Origin: Xiphydria camelus
Taxonomy: Eukaryota; Arthropoda; Insecta; Hymenoptera; Xiphydriidae
Direction of reading: 5' to 3'
Length of the DNA: 64,000 bases
Assembly (NCBI GenBank): GCA_963678675.1
Contig: OY783196.1
Span: 2,358,501-2,422,500, forward strand
Every line of letters begins with the position of its first letter. The first letter of the stretch is position 1. The notes under the pieces were generated by a model. It did not search any database. It saw only the letters and a list, made by a program, of their open reading frames with translations, and was not told the DNA's origin. Both the position numbers and the translations under genes were made by a program. Shown here in pieces: positions 55,344-64,000 of this stretch.

Positions 55344-55860
55344 TCGACGCGAGACCTCGTAACGATGAAAGTGCAGCGACATCGGCTCGCGCGCATCCAC
55401 CAGGTTGATACAGCCGAGTCTAGGGCCTCGGAGAGAGAAGTGTCAAGACGCCTTGGATGACTCATCGGAGAGGTTGTCAAATCATGCCGTCTCAACGTCG
55501 AACGCCCAGCAATTATGTCTAGCTAATTCACCCCCTTAAATTAATTCTAATAACTAATAATTATGATTATTTGAGCTGAGAGATTGCGCTCAACGGGCGG
55601 GTGACACCCGTCGCGAGTAGTTTTTACGGTATAGGCGAGGCTCGTGGTGCGTTAAATGTGTTAATTTTTTTTTGTTAAGACTCGCAGAAATTACCCTTGG
55701 ACTCGAGTGTGGAGCCAAGTAGTGTCTTCCGTACGTGGGCCTACGCCACTTTGGGCGTACAATTGTACCCCCAGGAGTACGCAATTTTTATTTGACGTTT
55801 CTTATCTCCCAAAAATCTTGGCACGGTATCCTTATAAAATACAGGTGCATTTCTACAAAA
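55344..55860. other. 3' region of S6K copy 2
   Basis: Presumed 3' UTR and spacer; no feature recognised. Confidence 0.4.
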
Positions 55861-55869
55861 CATGACAAA

Positions 55870-56392
55870 ATGCCGGTTTGGCTCTCACCTGCGCGTGAAA
55901 ACGAAACGATTTGCATTATCAAAGATCACGTCCGCGATATATTAAACGCGCTGATCAGTACATTCGGTTCTCCCGATATCGACTGTTCGTACAATTTTGA
56001 CGAAATCGTTTCAATGATACGTTGTCACGCTGTAATCGTACGAATGTTGAGAGCGGTAGACGAGACTCGAGCCGTCACATTGCTCTTTCGTCGTTCACTC
56101 GCGTTCCAATTTGTTCTCACGAGCCATACGGTGCGTCCAAAGTTCGCAATATCGGGAAGATTTGATCGCATTGCAGTACGAATCGTTATACACGGAAATG
56201 GATGAACGTCCCTTTCTCTTTCATATTCGTGTGATAAGTCGAAAGTTTTCCACGAATAGAATAGACGAACAAGCAGCGAATATGCGCCACGGACGGTTCT
56301 ATCGTGCCAATCCACCATACATCGTCCGTTTGGAGAGTTGTGTCGAGAGACGGAACTTTGTAAATTATTATCGAGATGAACGTTGCCTATAA
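55870..56392 (+). CDS. Possible small gene, unrecognised
   Basis: A frame opening at ATG 55870 reads MPVWLSPARENETICIIKD...ISTFGSPDIDCSYNFDEIVSMIRCHAVIVRMLRA, which has protein-like composition. From about 56174, after a gcattgcag acceptor, a second frame reads YESLYTEMDERPFLFHIRVISRKFSTNR...VNYYRDERCL to a stop at 56392. The two could be joined by a short intron, but I could not fix the donor. No family is recognised. It could also be part of a long S6K copy 2 3' UTR. Confidence 0.25.
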
Positions 56393-57809
56393 ATTTGAGC
56401 ATAAGGGATTACTCTCTCCGTCGGTGCTAGGAAATATCTATTTCTTTCTGAGAATATTAGCGCCGCACCTAGATTTCTCCATTTTGGCGCTTCTTAAACT
56501 CTTGTACAGAATTTTAACGTATGTTACAAAATGCAATAAAAATGCATTACCGTTTATTCAATAATTCATCAATTCGTCGTACCATTCTTCCCAAACACGC
56601 AACGGAGTCTCGTTGTACCGTGACTTTGAAAACAAGTTTATGCAGTTTTTCCCGAAGAAAAAATGTCTCCGTTTCGCTGCGTGGTGCGGAACATTCATTG
56701 CAAGTGCACGTATACCCGTGCAAATCGAACAATCCAAGCGGTTTAAAGTCTCCTATGCGTAAAATCCGCGGACTGTTTCTCGACTATTCGTATCGGTAAC
56801 CGTTATTTGCGATACGTCAGATTCGACGATTCGATAACGTCATTATTCTTGAATACGCGCGCAAACGTTACTTATAACTCGAATTATGAGCAACGTTTTC
56901 TCGTTTCTATTTTAATCGCGTAATAAAAGATTAGTCGCACGACGCGTACGTTGTCTAGAGATATTCATAGGGAATCTATGAAAAGAGACTACAGGGTGCG
57001 ATTATATCTATAGATACGTAGGTCCACGTTGCGTGGGTGTAAAGTAATACTGCCAATTTTATTCAACAATTAACGTATCCGAGTACGTATATGCAACATT
57101 GTCATCGGAAGCGGCTTTTATATATATGCCAGCGTGTTAGTAGTTATCGAGGAGCGTTTGAAATATGTGGTTTGCATTTTGAAGAAATATTTTTCTCATC
57201 ATAAGTTGGATTTATTCGTATTAGGTGTACACTATAACTTTAAGTCCTTTAGCTAGCGTGTCGTTAATCACTTTGTCGTACATTCTCGTTAAAGCGAAAG
57301 GATGAAAGTACGGCAAATATTGTCGATAATGTCGCATTACTTAGGAATCAACTCTTTTTGATGCAACCGATTATATTTTGTAAGCGATGTGTGCTTCCCT
57401 CGGGGTCCAGCATCAATGGCGGATTTGTAGGTGGGAGCTACGTTAGAGTCGCTATATACTACCTACAACATTGTGCAATAATCATTACGCGATTTCTTTT
57501 TTACGCATTGTCCGCCATATTTGTTTTTACCTAAATCGCGTAAACGTAGGCAACTTTTTACGCGACTTTGAGACTTGAGGTATCCGCGTACTTCGGCAAC
57601 ATTTGAGAAGGCACGTACGTGTGTACATACGTATGAATTTTCATCAGCGGCACTTTATTGTGGAAAAGTGTGTTATCGTTATGATCGAGAACATGGTTCG
57701 TACACATTTTACGCGGTAATAATCATTTACCATCGTCGTATAGATTCGCCAAACTTAATATCGCGATCTCAGTTACCGTTGACTGCACATTAAAGTGACT
57801 GCGATCAAA
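56393..57809. other. Intergenic region, nothing identified
   Basis: AT-rich DNA downstream of CIR1 (-). AATAAA occurs near 56536. Short chance frames only. Confidence 0.45.
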
Positions 57810-59552
57810 TCAATTATGCGAGCGTTTTCTTCTTTTTTCATCTCGCGTTACATGTTTACGTTCGCTGTCCGTCGCGCTAAATTCTCGCTTCCTTTCATTT
57901 GCTCGATCCGTATGTCTATCGCTGCTCTTATACTTATGATTTTCCTTCTCTTCTCTAATCAATCGTTCGTTCCCGGTATATTTCTCATTCTCTCGCGTAC
58001 TCTTACAACTTCTGCTCCTTTCCTTTTTATTGCCCTCGTACGGCTCGGAGTAGACGTTCGATTCCTTTCTCGATCTTATTTTGTGCTTACTTCTTCTCCT
58101 ATCGGACTCTAAGCTCGAACTTTCGGATTCGCTAACACTGGTGTTGTTATTACCGCTGCTGCTGCTACTGCTATCGCTGCTGTTCGACTTACAGTCATGC
58201 TTTTTTGACTTCCTTTTCTTTGCCTTCTTACTTTTCTTCTCCAATTTTTGTAACTTTCTGCAAAATATAGTAAAATTCTCAGTCGCACAAATTTCATAAG
58301 CGAAACACGGTCGTATAACGTCCAAAATAAAGACGAAGGATGCTTACTTCAGCAACTTCTTTTTCTCTTTCTTCGAAAGAGACTTCAAGAAAGAGACCTC
58401 TGGCTGGTCTTCGTCTTCAGACACCATAAGATCTTCGTGTTCCGGAACTCGTAAATGTTGTTGGGCATTTAACGCAGACCTTTGAAATGGTGGGAGAAAA
58501 GTGATCTAAATTAAACTGTAAAGATTATGCGTAGTACGTACTTAAACTATGGTACCCTAGATTCGATTCAAATTCTGTCGAACGGAAGGAAACTCACTTT
58601 TTAAGGGCTAAACCGTCGTCCCTCATTTGTTGGACCAACGTCAACGCGTCCGATGCGGGTTGAGTTTGTGTATTCGCCATAACGACGCTCATGGCTTGAC
58701 TGTACAACGGGCATTCCTTATCTGGAAGAACGAGTCGCACCGTTGTTCGCTTTTCAATGTATTTCTCGTAACGATGGTACGAATGCGCGGTGTAAGGGTA
58801 CTACACTGAAACAAAATAGCGATGGTCGCTGTTTGGACTATCGTAGTTCGGACAATGACCATCGCTATATTTCTTTCTCTCTGCACACAGAGTCGTCAAA
58901 ATTGTACCTTACCGGTATTAATGTGGCCCCACTTGTGACACTTGATACACCGTACATTACGCACTTGTATTCCGAAAGGTTGGTCCCGAATTTCGCTATC
59001 TCCTTTGCAGTAGCTCTCTCTCGGTGCGTTATATTTACGTTGCCACTCGAATTTGTATTCAGGCTCGTTATCCTCCTTCTCTCTCTCTTTTTTTGCCCCT
59101 GGCGGAGGCTCGTACATAAAATTTACGCTGAGTTTATCTTTGCTCTCCTTACTGAGCAAAGCTCTAAAAAAAAATACGATATGTTTTTGTAAACCCATAA
59201 TTTTTGCGGAAACAGAATTCGGGTGCCAATCGGGTCATCTTACACCTGATAATGGAATAAACGTACTTGTTATTATGTAAATCCTGTTCCTTCTCGTATT
59301 GAACGCGTAGTTCTTCCTGTTTTTTCTTGTAAGCCTCAGCTTGCTGCTCCGCCATCCATACCTGGTGGTTAATAAACGTAGATACATTGTGAGTACGTAC
59401 AAGTGTGCAGGTAATGATAATTTCTTTAACCCTTTGCGCTCGAAGTACTTGGAAGTAAAATGGAAGAAACAATTACTCACCCGCTTCAAATTGTCTCTGG
59501 ACGCTGGATGGAAGAACTTCTTGCACATGTAATTATTGAATCCTTTACCCAT
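57810..59552 (-). CDS. CIR1: CIR1-like corepressor / splicing-associated protein
   Basis: Nuclear protein; human CIR1 is known as a CBF1-interacting corepressor and is linked to splicing. Exons: 59552-59481, 59361-59267, 59163-58913, 58721-58598, 58479-58348, 58257-57810, giving 373 residues. Conserved N terminus: [95 protein letters not shown], where the CxxCHxxGHxxxDxxC spacing forms a zinc knuckle. The remainder is Ser/Lys/Arg-rich with a Ser-run and RS-like dipeptides, matching the family. Divergent from BRCC36 across a 1.1-kb spacer. Confidence 0.95.
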
Positions 59553-60641
59553 TTTGACAAACGTCAAACGTGTCACTCTTTTAACGCGTAAATCGTAAAT
59601 CGATTAACTTTTTTTTGATGGGCGAAAGACGCAAAAATGATGTGGCCAGCTGTGGCTATTATTCCGTCTGTCGACGAACGGCTAAACGGGCTAAACCGAT
59701 GAACACACGCTACTCGTTCGGCTGCCGGAGGAAAACGTCATGCGGGTATTTCTTCATGACACTGCCGCAATAAAGCAGTCGCATGAAAAATCACCTAGAG
59801 GCTCCCAAACATTCGCCATAATGTTCTCACCGACAAAATGACAACGCCGAAGAGTGGGCCACTTTTCGTTCGTGGCGCCGTTGAAGTGAATTATTCGCGC
59901 TGAAACTCGCGAACGTGCCACCAAGTCGGTTCTGATATTCTCCTGATAACTTGTTCGAAATTCGACCACTTTTGGGCAGTGGCGCCATCTAATGGTAAAC
60001 TCTGGAACTAGACCTCGAAAATCACATATTTTCTTAAAAAATTGCATCCATCTAGCGGATTTGGCATCAACTTTGTCGGGCTCCGCAAGACGGAGTTGCG
60101 AATAGAGAATATTTGCATAGATGGCTTTTTGACCCAAAAAAGTTAAGGTTTTCGAGACTCAAGGATGGTGTCAATACTAAAAAATGGTCGAAAATCGACG
60201 CTGGTATCAGGAAAACATGACGACTGAGGAGATATTCGCTCCTCCAAAGACCTACTCCACTTGAGTCGTGCAAACTCGTAGGCGGTCGCCCCCATATGTG
60301 AACGGTCCTTCTAGTACAGACGACGTTTCGAAAGAAAATTGGCTTTCTCTTATTTTGCATAGACGTTGTCTCTGATTAGAATGACGTTAGCCGACAACTG
60401 CTGAGTTATTGAGAAAACTAATTGTTGATAATTATCAGATGTACATAGCACTGTTCCCAGATATGTACATATTGTATGTAGCTATACATACAATGTAAAT
60501 ATTTATGTACATACATAGGTATACATGCGTGCCCAGTTTTAGTCGAATCCTACGATACAACTCGCCTACATACATACGTTCGTAGGTATAACGTCGATTA
60601 ATATTTGAAAAATAGGTATATTATTGATACGCATCATAATT
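59553..60641. other. Divergent intergenic region, CIR1 / BRCC36
   Basis: Contains several GGCGCC-type sites, including GGCGCCATCTAATGG at 59981-59995, which resembles an insect CTCF site on the reverse strand, and CATCTAGCGG near 60050. A 10-bp perfect hairpin (ATTGTATGTA / TACATACAAT) lies at 60471-60494 in a stretch of GTACATA repeats. Open frames on the - strand (59754-60360) resemble nothing and are taken as chance. Confidence 0.5.
59981..59995 (-). promoter_or_regulatory. Possible CTCF insulator site
   Basis: Reverse strand CCATTAGATGGCGCC fits the AGATGGCGC core reported for Drosophila CTCF. It lies between divergent promoters. Motif match only. Confidence 0.3.
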
Positions 60642-61885
60642 ATGGCAGTAACGACGCAGGAACACCGACTAAAATTAACGTGCGAATTTTACAGATTCGC
60701 GAATATGGATATACCACTGGAAAAAGTCGAACTGCCAGCGGATATTTATATGGTTTGTTTACAACACGCTTTGTCCACCGAAAATTTCGAGGTTATGGGA
60801 TTACTCATCGGTAACGTGCGTTATTTTTGTAATTGCAAAGAATACATCAGTTCTCTAAGCGCAAAGAACGTTATCGACGATGTCCGTTGTGTTTTACAGT
60901 TTGCGAACGGCGTAACGAAGATATCGGCGGTCATTATTCTTCGACGATCTGATAAAAAAAAGGACAGAGTGGAAATTTCACCGGAACAATTGTTAAAAGC
61001 AGCGGCGGAAGCCGAACGTTTGACGGTAGAATTGAAACGACCGATGCACGTTCTCGGTTGGTACCATTCTCATCCCCACATTACAGTGTGGCCTTCCCAC
61101 GTAGGTAAGCACCTTATACATCAGACGTACTATGTAATTTTCTGCAAAATAATAATACAAATAATGTGTTCCCTTACAGACGTTAGAACGCAAGCTACAT
61201 ATCAGACAATGGACCACAATTTTGTAGGTTTGATATTTTCGGTGTTTTCCGAAGGTAAAGATTCCAAGGTAAATCGATCGTTTGGACTCCATTTCTTTTT
61301 CGCGTCAGAATTTCACGCATACAGTGTAACGGAAACATAGCCAATGATTCCAACATGTTTCCAGGCGCAAGAAGTTCTTGTAACGTGCTTCCAATCGTAC
61401 AACGGCGACGCTACTGAAATTCCACTAGAAATAATGTACACGCCTAATATCTCGGGCGGATGTCTCAAAGTAAGTTTAGAATCGTATCGCCTGTCCGTCA
61501 TTGCGACGCGATGTCACATTATGTACAATTATGTGATGCAGACATTAACGGACTTGTCAAAAATTTTGGTACAAGAGGAAGAGGATATGGCGGAGGCTTG
61601 CACGGACCATCCGGATATTCTTGCTTCCATTCACAATAACGCAGGTTCGTCCTGACGAAATGAAAATACTTACCTTTGCCCTGACATACTTCACCGGAAC
61701 GAGCTCGGGTGCTATAAATGTACTTTTATCAATTTTCAGTGCACACCCGCGCTCTGGCGTACATAACTGACGTCGTGACAAAGCCTCTGCTGCTCACACT
61801 TGAAAAGAGGATAGCTTTGAACAGAATACGTGCCGAGTACCTCCAAAGGAAACTCGAAGAATTGCGAAAAATTAACGATAGTTAG
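60642..61885 (+). CDS. BRCC3: BRCC36, K63-specific JAMM deubiquitinase
   Basis: Zinc metallo-isopeptidase that cleaves Lys63-linked ubiquitin in BRISC and, in animals that have it, BRCA1-A complexes. Exons: 60642-60815, 60900-61104, 61180-61268, 61365-61469, 61542-61644, 61740-61885, giving 273 residues from the first ATG. An alternative start at 60705 (MDIPLEKVE) gives a length closer to the human N terminus. An acceptor-like ttttacag lies just before that site. Active-site Glu in STENFEVMGLLIG; JAMM motif in GWYHSHPHITVWPSHVD with both His and the Asp; then FVGLIFSVFSEGK. The C-terminal helix (LEKRIALNRIRAEYLQRKLEELRK) matches the KIAA0157/Abraxas-binding coiled coil. All zinc ligands are intact, so it should be active. 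Confidence 0.95.
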
Positions 61886-62243
61886 GGCGAAGCGTCATTG
61901 CTCGGTATTGCTTTAACGGAAGAGTAAAACGATACAACGCACGCGAGACGCATACCGAATACATCTTTGCTGAGGGGAGTATTAACTTTGGTAGTATATC
62001 AAGTATAAACGAAAGCGTTTCGCATCCGTAATGTCGGAAATGCGTTCTTAACGCAACAAGGACCGATAACGACAATTCTTCGATTCGCAATGCTTTAACC
62101 ATACGCTAAATATATCGAAGCGAACGAACGATTCTGCTATTTTTTATTTTACCTTACGAACAAAGATCAGGCAATAATCGCACGACAATACATATGTACA
62201 GTTCTAAACAGCGTGGTTTTGTTTTAAATAGACTCAAGTGTGT
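61886..62243. other. Convergent 3' spacer, BRCC36 / KSR
   Basis: 360 bp of presumed 3' UTRs; no other feature seen. Confidence 0.5.
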
Positions 62244-64000
62244 TTAAAACACAGATTCGGCGGAACGAGACAGATGAATAGGGTGAGAAGGACTACGGGC
62301 CAACCGTTTACGGGGCAGCTTTTCGAGAGTCGTTAGTAACTTTGCGAAATCCGGCCGACTTTCGGCACGATACGACCAACAAAGCATGAGAATGTCCTGA
62401 AATGCAAATATATACAGCGCTTAGAAGTATCATCGGCATTTCAGATGAGAAAAAACGTGATAATCTGGAGGGGGGTGGGAGAGAGACAGAGAGAGAGAGA
62501 GCGAGATCCGACGGTACCTTAACATCGCGCGAAGCCTGCAGATTGGCCAATGTTTGTTTCATTCCCTTTCCCACTTGCCAAATGATAGCTTCGGGAGGTT
62601 GACCTTTGAAGGGCCATTCGCCGCACAAGAGCTCGTACCACACGGTTCTGCGACGAGAAAAATTAAATATTTATCCGCGCGCGTACGCGTGTTATCGGTG
62701 CGTACTCGAATAATTCGAGTCGATATGGTGAACGTCTCACGAACCCAAAAGCGTAAACGTCCGAAGCATCCGTAAAAGGCAGTTCTTCCTGATCTCTATT
62801 CTGTTGCGGCCTCAATCGTCGCACGATTTCGGGAGCCAGATAGCAGAGCCAACCGGGTGGTATACTCAATCCGTTGCCCTTTCTGCGCATCACATTGACG
62901 ATAGAATTCCGACTGCCGATCGTTCGACAACGCGCGAGAGTGGCACGACGCAAGACTCACCTGTTGCCGTAGCATAATTTGGTAACGCTAAACAACCCAA
63001 AATCCGTAATTACAACCTTCCCATTCTCTAAGAATATGTTTTTGCTCTTGAGATCCTTGTGAACTATTCCACGCGCGTGGAGATAGCCCATTCCCTGCGA
63101 AAGAAAATTCGTGCTTCGAAAGAGAGCGAGAGCGAAAGAGAAGGGCGAACTTGAAAGAGACGTCGCTCTGCGAGCTCGCGAGAGGCTCGTTCTTTACCAA
63201 ATTCCTTGCGATAGGTACCTGAGAGATTTGTTGGGCGATGATCGTGGTCTTGTTCATGTTAAATTTGTCTTTGCGCAGGTGAATGTGCGTGTACAGAGTC
63301 ATGCCCTTGCTCATACTGGTCACTATCGCCAACCGAGGCGGCTTCATGCAAGCTCCCATAAATAATACCAGATTTTCGTGTCTCGTTTTTCGGAATGTCG
63401 CCACCTATAAATTACGACGTCAACGGCGCTCACGATTGACGGGAGTCGACTCCGTCGAAAGGAGAGCGTGTAAGAGAGGTTGCATGAACGCGAGGGAATG
63501 GCGGGAGGAGGAAGAGGACGACGCGCGTACCTCCAACTTGAACGCTTCGAGTGTTTTGTCGTCGTCGAGATAGTAGTCCATATTTAAAACTTTGATCGCG
63601 ACGTCCCCGTGCCAGTTTCCCCTGTACACCGTTCCGAATCTTCCAGTGCCGATCGGTTCTTCGATCTTCAGTTCGTCGTACGGAATGTCCCATTCGCGCA
63701 TCGACAGCTGCACACGGAGGCTCGAGTTGAGAAGAGAAACACGGGGAATCGTCCCGGTGACACGCGGTGGCGAGTGAAAGGAACGAAAACGGTCTTACGC
63801 TGTTTTGCCGCGGCCAACGGCTGTCGCCGGGCTCGCCGTCGGACACTTGAGAGTCTTGCGAATCCACGCGGACGGGAGTCCTCTCCGAATTTGTGCTAAC
63901 GCTGCCAGATCCCGAAACGCTCACGGTTCTCTCGCTGTCGCTCGACACGATCATTCCTTCGAGTCGATTCGTCTCCAGTGTTACACCTTTGTCATTGAGT
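62244..64000 (-). CDS. ksr: Kinase suppressor of Ras (KSR), C-terminal kinase part; 5' end outside window
   Basis: RAF-like scaffold pseudokinase of the Ras-MEK-ERK pathway. Exons seen: >64000-63799, 63707-63531, 63404-63219, 63094-62961, 62882-62745, 62647-62518, 62396-62244. The reading frame stays open to the window edge, so upstream CA1-CA3 regions lie outside. Kinase domain: [101 protein letters not shown] replaces HRD, the KSR hallmark, whereas the ATP-binding Lys of VAIK is kept (mammalian KSRs have Arg). The protein ends RSAESVF. A (GA)n microsatellite lies in the intron at 62480-62502. Confidence 0.94.
62480..62502. repeat. (GA)n microsatellite in a KSR intron
   Basis: Imperfect GAGAGACAGAGAGAGAGAGAG run close to the donor of the penultimate exon. 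Confidence 0.85.

Noticed and set aside
59754..60360. 127- and 97-codon - strand frames between CIR1 and BRCC36
   Set aside because: No family resemblance; the region looks like promoter DNA with GGCGCC motifs.

Overview
The window is nuclear DNA of an insect, probably a hymenopteran. The reasons are spliced genes with short introns, CpG-rich sequence, an insect-type U6 snRNA gene, short TTAGG-like tracts and gene content typical of insects. This placement is an inference; no species is claimed. No bacterial, plasmid, phage or CRISPR sequence was seen. Exon structures below were built by hand. Each was accepted only if splice sites (GT-AG, or GC-AG in two cases), phase and family sequence agreed. 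For every complete multi-exon gene the exon lengths add up to a whole number of codons.

Left third (1-25 kb): a phytanoyl-CoA dioxygenase (-); an orphan class A GPCR (+); a gamma-glutamyltransferase (+); a one-exon NUPR1/p8 homologue (+); a very large FHA + tandem-BRCT protein of the MDC1/Mu2 type (-) built on SQ/TQ repeats; and a large secreted Pro/Thr-rich protein (-) with an LPPG...YPEY repeat.

Middle (25-45 kb): TRAPPC11 (+, 20 exons); an unrecognised multi-exon gene (+); a serine-hydrolase-like alpha/beta hydrolase (-) with two interchangeable versions of exon 2; a SEC14-like CRAL-TRIO/GOLD protein (+); TXNDC17 (-), whose second intron holds a dead mariner-like transposon; an intact U6 snRNA gene (+); and a U6 pseudogene (-) capped by a perfect hairpin.

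Right third (45-64 kb): two complete S6 kinase genes on the + strand, separated by an inverted MFAP1; a weak unassigned coding region; CIR1 (-) divergent from BRCC36 (+); and the kinase half of KSR (-), cut by the window edge.

Functional themes: DNA double-strand-break signalling (MDC1, BRCC36), TOR and Ras signalling (two S6Ks, KSR), and splicing or transcription (U6, MFAP1, CIR1). These are separate transcription units, not an operon, and I infer no joint regulation beyond shared divergent promoters. The points most worth checking are the S6K duplication, the mutually exclusive 236-nt exons of the hydrolase, the repeat architecture of the MDC1 homologue, and the U6 pseudogene/hairpin arrangement.
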